From Triangularia verruculosa (lineage: Eukaryota > Ascomycota > Sordariomycetes > Sordariales > Podosporaceae), in NCBI GenBank assembly GCA_033296885.1, contig MU863883.1:1-64000 (forward strand): a stretch of 64,000 nucleotides of DNA, given 5' to 3'. The notes beneath the pieces were generated by a model. That model worked only from the letters and a program-made list of their open reading frames with translations, did no database searches and was not told the origin of the DNA. Position 1 is the first letter of the stretch. Each line of letters begins with the position of its first letter. Below are positions 1 to 11,460 of this stretch, piece by piece. The translations under genes and the position numbers were made by a program.

Positions 1-95
<95 letters not shown>
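1..95. repeat. (GT)n microsatellite
   Basis: Uninterrupted GT dinucleotide repeat of about 47 units from the first base of the window. It may continue to the left. The ORF of alternating Cys and Val that it produces is an artefact of the repeat. Confidence 0.97.
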
Positions 96-96
<1 letters not shown>

Positions 97-1304
97 CGAA
101 AACGCAAAAAAGTAGAAGAAAATCAAACTCCCAACCACCAACAGTGGAATTTCGGGTTTTAACGAAAGGAAGACGATTCGTCAGTTGAACTCTCAATTGT
201 TCGTCGTGTGTGTGTTGCTGTTGGGAACTCTTCTCTTCACCCCACGCAGGCACAATACGAGAAGGAGTCAACAGATCATCAGGGGTATTGTCAGGAACGG
301 GAACGGGGCGTGGGAAGCAACGACTTGATTATATATCCTCAATTCCTCTATCCTTCTCTCCCAACCAACTAAACTCCAATAAAATCATGTCAGGAACGAA
401 TCGAACCAACCTCTTTCTCGTATAAACCCCCCACCCACACTTGCCCAGCCAGACATACGTATGCTCCCCATAACACACCATAATGTATTCCAGTTTAGGC
501 AGGATCAAGCACACCCGCACCCACGGACTTTTGCATTCGTGATCGAGTGAGTGCGGAACAGCAAGCGGGGGAAAGAACTTGGGTGCGATGAGAAAGATAA
601 AAGACACAAGGTCCTCACATATGCCCAATATTGGAAAGCATACTTTGTAGCGTGCCATTTTACCAAGTAATGCTCGCCAACAACAATGCATTATCTGACA
701 TGCTTTGTAACTGCGCCACATACCACATAGCAAACGGGCCTCCCCATGAAACCACTTTATTTCCGTTTCTCCGTCTCGTTCCTGAATCTGTTTTTCGAGC
801 ATCCATCATGATAACCAGGCCTGCTCCTCCGCCCGTTCCTTCGGCCGACTCTATACAACTCAACCGGATGATAAAGGGCCGCTGACAATTGCATACCTCC
901 CACGAACATATCACACAGTAAGTATGTAGTGGCTGTCCAAGTCGTTACACAACACCAAAGACGTCGTATTTTTGAGTGGAGTGCCATCCTATACAAGGGA
1001 GGAGAGAAGAACCAAGAATGACGTGGTCTAGAAAGGAAGCCGGGACTGACCACATCATCAGGTGTAAACCGACCTAGAAGCATGCTGGGGCTGGAGTCTG
1101 TCACATCATCAACATCCGTGCAGGAGGTGCCAAGGCTTCATTGCTGTCTGCAGTTGTTACACATTTCATTCTTTGAGAAGCGATCCAAGCAGAGCCGCAT
1201 CCCATTCTAATCTTGAGCTGCGAGCCCCAAACGCGTGAAAATTAGTCATGTCCGCTCAATATCAGATCTTGTATACACCCATATCGACTTATTCAGTCTC
1301 AGCT
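96..1304. other. Intergenic, 3' flank of PRP45 gene
   Basis: About 1.2 kb with only short ORFs that show no family signature or exon pattern. It lies downstream of the minus-strand PRP45 gene and probably holds its 3' UTR. I see no RNA gene or other repeat in it. Confidence 0.5.
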
Positions 1305-3107
1305 CTAATCATCGTCCTCACCAACCCTCGTCCTCTTGCTCCTCCTATCATTCTCCTCCTGCAGCCCATACCCCCTCTTACTCGAGCTCGCCGCCGTCTC
1401 CTGCTGCACTTCGGACAAGAACTTATCCACATTAAACGGATCCGTCGTGGTGTCCTTCTCGAACTGCACAGGGCCCTCTCTCGGCTCGTTGTCCCCCGTC
1501 CCCTTGAACTTGCCCCTACCCAGCGCCTCCCCAAACCTGTTGCCCTTGCTTATCCGCTCCATCGCCCTGTCTCCCGCACCTTCATCATCGTCATCCTCTG
1601 TGACTCTCGGCCGGTAGATATTGTTGACCGCATCTTGCGCAGCGAAAAGGGGCTTGTCGTACGGGTTGTCCTCATTGAACCCGCTGTCAAATCCACTTGA
1701 CTGGTTGAAGAGGCGCGAATCGTACATGCCCTCTTTGGATTGCGTGGGCTTGGCCAGTCCAAGAGCAATCTTCTCTGAAATGTCTCGATCCATCTCGCGC
1801 GCCATGACTTGAGCCCTTCTTTCAGCGCCCATGCGTGACTGCCTGAGCTTGCGCTCTTCCTCCTTAAGCCTCTCCCTCCTGGCCTCTCTTCTCTCACGTT
1901 CGGAGCTGTCGCTTTCGGAACCAGAGTAGTCAGACCCGCTGTAGGATCTAGACCTAGACCGAGACCCAGATCGAGAACGGGATGACCGTCTTCTGCTGCC
2001 ACCTCCTCTCTCGGCACGGGCTTGCTGTGCCAGTTGGCGGAGATTCTCCTCCTTCTGCAACCGTTCCTTCTCCGCTAGCCTCTGCTGCATCATGGCGCGC
2101 TGTCGAACCTCTTCTCTGGCATGTCTGTCCGCCACAAATAGGGCCTCGGAAAACTGCGCAAACTTGTCGTTGATCTGAACGTCCTGGAGATTGCGGCCAT
2201 CGGCAGCCAATCTTTTATCAAGAGGAACAGTGAAACCCTTGGAGTTCTTCCACAATGAGACTGGGGGTGGGATGCGCCATGCTTCCTGGTCCTCGGCCGT
2301 CAGTTTCCTCGGTGGTGAGTGCATGACCGGCGGGGGCGGTGTTGGTGGGCCCCTAGGAATCTTCTTGTGCTTGAACTTGGGAGGCTCCATCGGATCCTGC
2401 TGCCTTTCCACGACCTTGATAATTCTCTCCTGCTTCTTCGAACTATCGCCCATCTGAGATGACGGTGTGTACTTGACGAATGTCGGATCCCTTCTCCCGT
2501 TCACATTGACATTTTTGGGCTTCTGCGCTGCGACTGCACCGCTGACCAACTTGGCGAGGGCATTTTTCGTCCTTTCAGCAGTCTCCTGCACTGTCTCCTG
2601 ACTGGGTCTCGAGAGGTCCAGTTCGCCTGCCTCGGCACGTTGTCGTAGCGGAATGAGATCCTTGAACGAAGTATGTATGATGCGGTCCTTGCTGTGCCCT
2701 TGCCGCGCGATGGCAGAATAATCGACTTTGCCCTCTCCGGTGACCTGTACCACGAGTGCGTTGGAAGTTGACGCGCCATCACCTTTACCCCAGGGATATT
2801 GCGCGACGGGAATTTCAGGGAACGCGCCTCCATCGCCGAAATCCTCGGGCGCGCGAGGACGCCAACCCGCTCGGTTTCCGTATGGGGGTGGTCCTGTTCT
2901 CTGCAAGGAGGAGCAGGTGTTAGCAACTGGAAGTCCAATCTGCAACGCTATGTCGAGTCGACTGACCTTTAATACCAGTTGCGTGCTGTCGATTTCGCTG
3001 ACACCGACAATCCGAGGGCCGCGCTGCTGTGCTCGCAGTTCTTCATCCTCGCCAGTGTATTTTGGTTTTGGAAGTGCCTGGGACAGGCCGGATGCTATCG
3101 AAACCAT
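1305..3107 (-). CDS. prp45: Pre-mRNA-processing protein 45 (SKIP/SNW1 family)
   Basis: Spliceosome component of the Prp19-associated complex, needed for the catalytic steps of nuclear splicing. Two exons: 3107-2967 and 2900-1305, giving about 578 residues. The 66-nt intron (donor GTCAGT, branch GCTAAC, acceptor TTGCAG) is in frame, so the unspliced ORF reads through it as 22 extra residues. The protein has the SNW-family layout: a conserved N-terminal half with the ending IPRGPPTPPPP, the block WKNSKGFTVPLDKRLAADGR, a charged helical region, an RS-rich stretch (RSRSGSRSRSRS) and a C-terminal tail with GYGLQ. The usual SNWKN signature reads SLWKN here. The family assignment is firm. Confidence 0.95.
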   Translation of the reverse strand: MVSIASGLSQALPKPKYTGEDEELRAQQRGPRIVGVSEIDSTQLVLKVSRLDIALQIGLPVANTCSSLQRTGPPPYGNRAGWRPRAPEDFGDGGAFPEIPVAQYPWGKGDGASTSNALVVQVTGEGKVDYSAIARQGHSKDRIIHTSFKDLIPLRQRAEAGELDLSRPSQETVQETAERTKNALAKLVSGAVAAQKPKNVNVNGRRDPTFVKYTPSSQMGDSSKKQERIIKVVERQQDPMEPPKFKHKKIPRGPPTPPPPVMHSPPRKLTAEDQEAWRIPPPVSLWKNSKGFTVPLDKRLAADGRNLQDVQINDKFAQFSEALFVADRHAREEVRQRAMMQQRLAEKERLQKEENLRQLAQQARAERGGGSRRRSSRSRSGSRSRSRSYSGSDYSGSESDSSERERREARRERLKEEERKLRQSRMGAERRAQVMAREMDRDISEKIALGLAKPTQSKEGMYDSRLFNQSSGFDSGFNEDNPYDKPLFAAQDAVNNIYRPRVTEDDDDEGAGDRAMERISKGNRFGEALGRGKFKGTGDNEPREGPVQFEKDTTTDPFNVDKFLSEVQQETAASSSKRGYGLQEENDRRSKRTRVGEDDD

Positions 3108-3624
3108 TGCTGCGGATCTGCCAATTGTTCGTGGTAACGGATTGTCGCGATACTAAAGTGTGACGGAGTGGAGATGCTGGCGTCGAATCTTGAAAAGTTC
3201 CAGGTGCTGTCGCAGCTGTGAGGACAGAGGATGAGCACAGTGGCAGGGCACAGTGTTGCAGGCTGCACGGGAGCTTATCGCATTTTTTCTTATCGGGCCT
3301 TGGCGCTGCCGAGGGACGGTGGCCCGCGCTTCACATGGCAAGATGGACCTTATCAATGGAACAACCAATTCAGCTCGACATAGCCAGCATGTTGAGCCTT
3401 TGAGATTACAATCGTCACACATTTCCCATACTCTACCAGACACTATAACCCAGAACATGCGCATCACGCCCAAGAAAAAGACAAGCTAGGACCACCGATA
3501 GATACCTACCCTCTGATAAAACCCATGAGCCATCCCTATGATATAGAATCCTCATAGCAAGACATGCCACCTGGCCCAAACTAAACATGCTTTTATTTTC
3601 GCATTTCAAAAAAGAGACGACCCC
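3108..3624. other. Intergenic: PRP45 promoter and p24 gene 3' flank
   Basis: About 0.5 kb between two minus-strand genes. It should carry the PRP45 promoter and the end of the p24 transcript. No further gene is visible. Confidence 0.5.
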
Positions 3625-4393
3625 TCATACGTAGCCCTTGCGTGCGCCCTGGAAGAAGAAGCGGACGATAAAGACCTGCAACCCTCCCATGGCCATAATC
3701 ATCAGAATCTGGATAATGCTGAAGTTGACAATTCTTTGCTCGGTGCTGCGGACAGTGCTGAAGTTGCGGTTCTCACGGGTGCGGAAGTACTTCTGGTTGC
3801 GGGTAATGGTGGACAGCTGGCCGGAGAGCTTGAACAAGGACTCCTCGAGAGCGGATGTCTGCTCGGGGGACGAGCCCTGCTTCGAGGGGATGGTAACGCG
3901 CGCTTCGTTCTCGACCTGGGATGCAAAGAGTTGGTATCAGTACATGCGCTGGGCCTTGCATGTCAATGCCAGGGGTAACGGCTTACAGCAATCTCAAAGT
4001 CGACGTATTTCTCAGTGTATGTGCTCATCTCGTTGTTGAAGCAGAAAGAATATTCGCCAACCTCCCTGGCGGTGAAAACGAAGTCTCCCTGCCTCTCCTT
4101 CTGGCCATCCATGATGTACTTCCCATTGGGACCTGTCACCTCATAGTCGATATCGAAGGAGCCACCGGATTGCACCTATGGTACTGTGTAAGTATTATCG
4201 CCTGACCAAACACCCAAGGTCTGAAAATGGAAGCGCATACGGCGAAATAGAAGGCAATCTTCTCATCCTTGTTCTGTGTAGCTGTGTAGAAGCACGCCTT
4301 CTCGTTCGCATGAACCTTGTAGGTCAGGGCTGTGGCGGTAACTTGGGTGGCCAGCAGGCCCAAGAGACCGCACGAAAGTAATGGCAGCTGCAT
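3625..4393 (-). CDS. p24 family (emp24/gp25L) ER-Golgi cargo receptor
   Basis: Type I membrane protein of COPII/COPI vesicles that helps sort cargo between ER and Golgi. Three exons: 4393-4241, 4175-3987 and 3915-3625, with introns of 65 and 71 nt, giving 210 residues, the normal p24 length. It has an N-terminal signal peptide (LLSCGLLGLLATQVTATA), a GOLD domain with two Cys (ACFYT and YSFCFNNE), a coiled-coil region with RNRNFSTVRSTEQR-type residues, one transmembrane helix (IIQILMIMAMGGLQVFIV) and a short cytosolic tail FFFQGARKGYV. The start was chosen because the ATG directly precedes the signal peptide. It resembles the gamma/Erp3-Erp4 branch, but I cannot fix the subfamily. Confidence 0.9.
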
Positions 4394-5011
4394 CGTGGGT
4401 GGAGTGTTGTGAGAAGTGTCGTCGAGATGCTGGGTATCGCAACGCTTCGGCTCGGCTTCAGGACAAGTCTCAATCGGAGCGCGCCGTCCCCTGCCAAAGG
4501 CCACCCGCCAATTGCCAAAGCGCTGAGCTGGACACTTTTGGACGGAACAACCAAGTTCCTGGCCCGCTCCATCCAGGGGCAGCTGCTCCAGAGGGTCTAT
4601 GCACGCCTGGCCCAAGCTCGGCACTAAGTCCTCCTGGGACATCCCCAGTTCTTGGCCAACCGCCGGGGCTGTGTTCCGCCCAGTGACATCAGCGGAATTA
4701 GTTGCGTCAAGAGCCCGAAGTTTGCTGCGCGGTGAGGCCTGTTTCCCAGAGCCTGAATTTATACACTAGACTTTCCTTCTCATACCATAGACCGAGTGAC
4801 TACTTGTCGAGGATTTCTATTAGGCAGCCGTGCTGTGCCTGGCTTTGCAATTTTACCAATTTTACTTCCTACCTCCCAACGATATTGTCGAGACCCGCCA
4901 TGACCCATCCAATTTCATAGTGACGACACAGACTCAGAAACTATTTGAAAACACAAAACATTTTGTATGCCATTTGCTGAGTGATCTCAACTACTGAGGG
5001 CATATCTCAGG
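4394..5011. promoter_or_regulatory. Divergent promoter region, p24 gene / PhoD phosphatase gene
   Basis: About 620 bp separate the two divergent start codons, so both promoters must lie here. I did not recognise a specific binding site. Confidence 0.5.
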
Positions 5012-7122
5012 ATGGCGATACCACAAACGAAAGTCGCGACAGCGACCTCGATCGCGATCAGGACATTGAGTTACTTCTTTCTGCGATGGGTAAGTGAGAG
5101 GCGAACCATACATGAAAGGGACGTTTAGCTAACCACCTCCAAAATATCTAGGCTCTTGCTCCTGTGAGTCGGATCGCTGAGAGGCTGACAACATGAATCG
5201 CTTTGCTGACAAGGAACTGGCAGCCATTTCCTGCTTTGATCTTTGCGCTATTCGCGGTAAACCTGCCATCTTTTGTGTCAGGCTATCTCAATGAGCCAAA
5301 GAAGGAGCTAGTTGATCAAGTCGATGTGACAGTCACCGACATTCCTTTCGAGGTTGAAGTTCCCGAGAATGGCAGGAGAAACCGAGGCACCGAGAAGCTA
5401 GTTGCTGAGCAAGTGGCTGTCGAGGAAACCCTCTCTATTGAGGATAGGCCGCTGAACCCCCTGAAGACATTGCTCTCTGGCGCTCCTAACCCTCGAAGCC
5501 TGCTGCTCTCTGCTACCTCGCTTCTGATCAACGCCCTCTGCGTCGGCATGGTTGCTGACCGTCTGTTCACTGAGCGCTATCACACTGGCGATGACCTCTC
5601 TTTTGCCAGACTTGGCTATGTCTCTGAGCACGAAGCCAAGCTCCTCATCAGAGAGCCAGATCAAGCTAAGATGCCTGTTACTGTTGAAGTGCACATCAAG
5701 GACCCGGTGGCACCTTTTGACAATCCCATGTGGCAAAGTGCTGGAGGTATTAGGTTTACATCCAACGAAACCGACTATACCGGCGTTGTCACCATTCCTC
5801 TCCGGCAGTCGAAGATGCGAACGTACCAATGGCGCACCTCGAACAACTACACCGGAGAGTTTACAACCCCTCCGCCTGTTGGCCACGCTGAAGAGACGAC
5901 GACTGGTCCTTTCACATTCCTCTCCACCTCCTGCATTGTGTCTCGACTACCCTACTCTCCATTCGATCACCCCTTGGCTATTCCCGGCTTCCGCTACCTT
6001 GCCAAAGTCCTCCCGACCTTGAATGCGCAGTTCATGCTCTTCCTCGGCGACTTCATCTACGCTGATGTTCCACGCTACTGGGGTTCTTCCAAGTCTGACT
6101 ACAGGCAGAAGTACCGCCAGGTCTATGCCTCCCCTGACTGGCCCTCGGTTGGCCAGAACCTCAGCTGGATTCACACTCTTGATGACCACGAAATCGCCAA
6201 CGACTGGTCTGCTAATTCCACAGGAGTGTACAAGGCAGCCTTTGATCCATTTGACCACTACCAAGCGGCCGCCAACCCGCCCCCTGCGCGCAAGGCCGGC
6301 GGCATCACAGCCCGCAAGACCGCGACCTACTACTCTTTCACCCAGGGCCCAGCCAGCTTCTTCCTCCTCGACACGAGAAGTTTCCGATCTAACAACTATC
6401 TCGCCGACACTGCTGAGGAGAAAAAGACCATGCTTGGACCCGAACAGCTTGAAGATTTCCTTGCCTGGCTTAAGAAGCCCGAGCCTAAGGGTGTCAAGTG
6501 GAAGATCGTCGCCAGCTCAGTGCCGTTCACCAAGAACTGGCCGGTTAACACCCAGGACACATGGGGCGGTTTCCTGACAGAGAGGAAGAAGGTCCTCGAG
6601 GCGATGTGGGATGTATCGAGGAGGGGCGTTGGCGTTGTGGTTTTGAGTGGTGATAGACACGAGTTTGCTGCTACCAAGTTCCCGCCGCCGGTGCCTGTTC
6701 TGGTTGCTGGGGAGAATGGAGAGTCGGATCACGTCGAGGGAAGGGCTTGGCCAGAGGAGGCGACTGTGTGGGAGTTCTCGGTCAGCCCTCTGAGCCAGTT
6801 TTATTCGCCAGTACCGACCTACAGAGAGAAGGATGGGGATGATGTTTTGGTCAAGTGAGTAATTTCTGCTGTTATTCTGCTCAAGGCTTGATCGGTCAAC
6901 GGGACGAGTTGCTAATATGATGCGTGCAGGTACATCCACAAGGGAAACTCCAAGTTCGGAGCCATCACAATCGAGAACTTGGAAGGCGGCGACCAGAGCA
7001 GCCTGAAGTATCGGCTGTTTGTGGATGGAGAGGAGGTGTGGAATACGGTGCTTCTCTCGCCAAAGGGCGATTTGGCCCCATCGAGGGGTTCGTTCTGGAG
7101 CAAGTTCAAGATCGGTGCTTGA
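5012..7122 (+). CDS. PhoD-like alkaline phosphatase family membrane protein
   Basis: Metallophosphoesterase-like protein of the PhoD family; the substrate is unknown. Four exons give about 637 residues: 5012-5089, a 12-nt microexon 5152-5163, 5224-6854 and 6930-7122. The third exon starts after ACTGGCAG, which has a GCTGAC branch site and restores frame. Two hydrophobic segments near the N-terminus (PALIFALFAVNLPSFVSG and a later one around LLINALCVGMVA) suggest membrane anchoring. PhoD motifs follow in order: GDFIYADVPRYWG, HTLDDHEIANDW, LDTRSFRS and VVLSGDRHEFAATKF, which supply the Asp/His metal ligands. The last exon codes the C-terminal beta-strand region. Skipping the microexon would also keep frame. 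Confidence 0.88.
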
Positions 7123-7788
7123 GAGAGGATATACGCTATCATAAAGAGGATAGCATCTCGGAAACGATATGAGAAGGGTATCTTGAGACTCATCTCTGGA
7201 GGAGGCTAACCTGATTTATACACGATGGAGGCTGATGTTTGTGGGATATGAAGCTTCGGCAATAAGATAAGAGGGACATCTGGAGTTTGGTTGTTTACAC
7301 GGTGGACTTAGATAGATTCTACAATCTAATCAATGCCTGTTTTCTCACTTAACTGCTCATTCACCCCCCACTGCAGAGACTGTCTAAACCCTAACCCTAT
7401 ACTCGGCCTGTGATCGAGAACAGCCACCCCCCTTCTCCGTTCAAACGACACAAAGCAAACAGTCTCAATTTAATGCCAATAAACCCTTTGTCTTTTACGT
7501 CCTTGAGAAATAACCCATCATGAGGCCATCAGTTGGTGTCGCCACCCCCCTTTCCAGCTCTCACATTCCAAGAGAACTCCATCTGCCGAGGTTCCGTCGA
7601 AACAAGGACAAGGACGAATGTTCCGGTTCTTGGCGAAGCCCGCCCACCGATACAAACCTGCGGTTAAGCTCGGCGTTCTCTCTCTTATACCTAATAAGCA
7701 ACATAAGTTGTCATATGATGGCTTTAAATCCCACTGCATAAAATACCTATCTTGAAGTTGTTTCCGAGTTGAAAGTACACAAAAAAAA
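7123..7788. other. Intergenic: PhoD 3' flank and TMLD promoter
   Basis: About 670 bp without a gene. It holds a two-unit telomere-like motif (AACCCTAACCCTA) near 7386-7400, about 390 bp upstream of the next start codon. A T/C-rich stretch precedes that start. Confidence 0.5.
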
Positions 7789-9660
7789 ATGAAACCATTT
7801 AGAGTCTTGAGACCAGCCTCTCGGCTGCTTGCTGCAAGGTGAGTGAAACATTCTTGATCGAAAGAGAAGCTCATTCGCTGATGACGCAACGATCATGCAA
7901 GCAGCAGCCGTTGTGGTAGCCTTCCACGAAGAGCTTCAGGGTCAATCGCACTGTGCGCCGCCAAAAGGCTCCGTGTGAGACATTACAGCTCTCACAAGAG
8001 TGCGAGTATTGGGAGCGATGGGCTCAGGGTGGATGTCTCTGGGACTAAGAAGAGGGAGAGCCTGTGAGTTTTTTTTTTATCATCTTTTCTTTTGCAAATT
8101 TCGGGACTGGATGCTGATAGGAAGTGATATAGACCGTATTTCTGGTTGAGGTGAGTCTACTTCGCGGTGATATGCACCCCTTCGGCAGATCTGCAATGTA
8201 CTGAACGACGTCATGCAGGGACAACTGCCGATGCGCGAGCTGCATCAATCAGGATACGAGGCAGAGGAATTTCAATACTTTTGCTGTAGGTGTCGACATT
8301 GTTTGATCGATTTGACACGAGCGGTATTCGCTGATGAGGTGGTGAAATAGATCCCCACAGATATCAAGCCTTCCAATGTCAGTTCGACAGCGGAGGGTGT
8401 TTCTGTTCAATGTATGTGGAACTGCTGTTTCCATGTTATTCAGGAACGGGGATATTGACTGGCGGTGATTAGGGTCCGATGGCCACCAAAGCCAGTATGA
8501 CTGGGATTTTATCCAGCACTACGTGAAGGGGGATAAAAGGGATAGGAGCGTTACTCATGAGTATGGCCTCCCCAGAAACGAGCCCTTGAAGCCCGAAGAC
8601 TAATAATTCTGCAGCTTGCACTATTGGGGTGCTGAAATCGCAGAGAACCAGCCTACCGTGTCATACAACGACGTTATGAACTCTGAAAAAGGGGTAGCTG
8701 AGTTGACCGCCAGGATCGTGAGTCCCCTTTGCCACCTCCCTATTTCACATCAGAAATCTGACACCATCTTAGCAAAAATACGGCTTCTCCTTCATCGACT
8801 CAACCCCCGCCCACGACCCAGACCTCACCCGCCAAGTCCTCGAGCGGATCGCCTTCATCCGGCTCACCCACTATGGCGGCTTCTACGACTTCATCCCCGA
8901 CCTCGCCATGGCCGACACAGCCTACACAAACCTCGCCCTGCCCGCCCACACAGACAACACTTATTTCACCGACCCCTCGGGCCTCCAGGCTTTCCATCTG
9001 CTCTCTCACACCCCTCCCCCGGGTGTTTCTGCCGAGACTGCGCAAGGAGGTGCTTCACTGTTAGTGGACGCATTCAACGCTGCGAGAATCTTGAAGAAGG
9101 AAGACACCAGGGCTTTTGAAGTCCTCTCGAAAGTGAGACTGCCATGGCATGCCAGTGGCAACGCGGGGATTACGATTACACCCGATAAGCTATATCCTGT
9201 GTTGGAGTTAGACGAAGATAGCGGGGAGCTGCATAGAGTGAGGTGGAATAACGATGATAGAGGTGTGGTGCCGTTTGGGGAGGAGTATAGTCCGGAGGAG
9301 TGGTACGGGGCGGCGAGGAAGTGGGATGAGATTTTGAGGAGGAAGGAGTCCGAGTTTTGGGTGCAGTTGACGCCGGGCAGGGTGCTTGGTAAGTCTGCGA
9401 TAAAATAAGTACGGTGAGAAGAAAATATGCTAATGATGTTTGGACAGTCTTCGACAACTGGAGAGTCATGCACGGCAGGAGTGCGTTTGAAGGTATCAGG
9501 AGAATTTGTGGGGCCTATAGTAAGTTTCCTCTTCTTGCTGCTATGTCGTTAAGACTAGAGGCGCTGACATTTCGTTACAGTCAATAGAGACGATTGGATC
9601 TCTCGTTGGAGGAACACCAACTTTGACCGGAAAAAGGTCTTGGACAATGTCATTGGGTAG
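7789..9660 (+). CDS. cbs-1: Trimethyllysine dioxygenase (carnitine biosynthesis)
   Basis: Fe(II)/2-oxoglutarate dioxygenase of the gamma-butyrobetaine/trimethyllysine hydroxylase family; it hydroxylates N6-trimethyllysine in the first step of carnitine synthesis. Ten exons give about 438 residues: 7789-7838, ~7902-8063, 8133-8150 (18-nt microexon), 8219-8285, 8351-8411, 8473-8560, 8615-8717, 8773-9388, 9448-9519 and 9581-9660. The acceptor of intron 1 is ambiguous among in-frame AGs at 7900-7919. The N-terminus looks like a mitochondrial presequence (MKPFRVLRPASRLLAA). The N-terminal zinc-type domain reads PYFWLRDNCRCASCIN. The catalytic HxD is in LPAHTDNTYF and the distal His in DNWRVMHGRSAF. 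Trimethyllysine rather than butyrobetaine specificity is inferred from overall similarity. Confidence 0.92.
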
Positions 9661-10519
9661 GCTACCGAGGGGATTAGGTACCAATGCTAGTGCCATTCAA
9701 ACAGATATAAATCCAGGGTCTGGACGTATGCACTGTAACGTCTGACCACAGGTGTTTGCTTGACAGGTCAGTTCGACATTGGATGAAAGTTGTCTCTTCT
9801 CTCGATGTGAGCTGTCTACCAAGCAGATACCCCACCTGTCCACTTCCGCCTACATTCACATTTACCCCACCATGAAGTTTTTGCCTTCTAAGCCCTTACT
9901 CAAACTATTCATTCAGCTTCCAACCATTGTAAATCCTTACCTCGAGGTTAACGTTTACGAGGATCCTTATTTCCACAGATATCGGCCCTTTCCCCTCAAA
10001 TCTCCAGTCTCGCTGTTTTACCCCTCGATCCCCACGGTCCCACCATGGAGCCCGGCCAGACTGGAGAACTGGAGACCTCCCATACCAAGGCCACGAATGG
10101 CATCATTGTGCATATGGATTGTGTCCACGAATCTTTGGGCAGCACCCGCGGGTATTCACGTAAACACAACCCCACCGAGCCCAGCGACGGAACGAGGATC
10201 CGTCTGCCCCTCCACCATCTAATAAATTCCCCCTTTGCTTGCAGCTAGACAGCTGGCAGCAGGGGCAGTTGGGCAAGCAGCCCACAGGTAACACAGTCAG
10301 GTAGCCGTGTAGGTATCCATCCATTCCGAGGGACCACAAGCCGATATACCCCCCCCGAGGGTATCTGCGGGGTCGGTGTGCGTCCCTGGCCAAAATAGGT
10401 AGCTCCGCCCTGAGCTGCGGTGTCTTGATATTCTCTTACTTTTCCCACTTCTCCTCTTGTTTTCTTTGTTCTCTCTGTTAGTTACTTGGTTCAAAGTAGC
10501 ATCCACATCCAACGTCAAG
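9661..10519. other. Intergenic: SDR gene promoter region
   Basis: About 860 bp. The last 100 bp before the SDR start is C/T-rich (TCTTGTTTTCTTTGTTCTCTC), as is common near fungal transcription starts. ORFs here have no recognisable content. Confidence 0.5.
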
Positions 10520-11460
10520 ATGTCGCACGTTTCCCCAGCTGGGCTCTTCGCCCACGATTCCACCGCCCCCCCAAAGGCGAACCGAGTCCTCCCTCTGTTC
10601 TCCCTCGCGGGGAAGACCGCTATCGTGACTGGTGCCACTGCTGGCATCGGTCTTGCTGTTGCTCAGGGATTCGCCGAGGCGGGCGCCAATGTGGCGATCT
10701 GGTATAACTCCAAGAAGGATCAGGCTGAGGCGGCCGCGGCAGAGATCGAGAAGGACTATGGCGTCAAGTGTAGGCACCCCCCCTCTTCCTTACTTTTGAG
10801 ACCGTGAGAGCTGATATAGAAATCCCCTAAACAGGCAAAGCCTACCAAGTAAACGTCGCCTCCTTCCCCACCGTCTCGTCCGCCATCAACGACCAAATCC
10901 TCCCCGAGTTCAACTCCCGCCTCGACGTCTTCGTCGCCAACTCAGGCATCGCCTGGGAAGACGGCCCCATGCTCGATGGCCCGGCCGAGGACCGCATGAA
11001 GCGCTACAAGCAAATCATCGACACCAACCTCGACGGAACCTTCTTCTGCGCCAGAGTAGCCGGCGAGATCTTCCGCCGTCAAAAGCAGGAAGGCCTCCAG
11101 GGGTTCACCTATGGCAGCTTCATTGCTACGGCAAGTATGAGCGGGAGCATTGTGAACGTTCCGCAGTTGCAGACGGCGTACAATGCGAGCAAGGCGGGTG
11201 TGATTCACCTGGTGAAGAGTTTGGCTGTGGAATGGGTGGGATTCGCGAGGGCGAACACAGTGAGCCCGGGATATATCATCACGGAGATTAGCAAGTTTTG
11301 CGATGAGGGGACGAAGAAGGCGTGGAGGGACAAGATCCCGATGGGAAGGGAGGGTGAGCCGAATGAGCTGAAGGGTGCGTATTTGTATTTGGCGAGTGAT
11401 GCGGCGTCGTATACGACTGGTCTTGATTTGGTTGTGGACGGTGGGTATTGTGCTCCTTGA
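10520..11460 (+). CDS. Short-chain dehydrogenase/reductase, polyol or sorbose/arabinitol type
   Basis: Classical SDR of the Sou1/arabinitol-dehydrogenase/mannitol-dehydrogenase branch; expected to interconvert a sugar and its polyol with NAD(P)(H). Two exons: 10520-10769 and 10835-11460, giving 291 residues. The cofactor motif TGATAGIG lies at residues 37-44. The structural motif reads VANSG in place of NNAG. The catalytic set is Ser in ATASMSGS and YNASK. The C-terminus ends LDLVVDGGYCAP, typical of this branch. The start ATG follows a pyrimidine-rich leader. The exact substrate cannot be told from sequence. Confidence 0.9.

Noticed and set aside
3..188. ORF of repeated Cys-Val
   Set aside because: It is the translation of the GT microsatellite.
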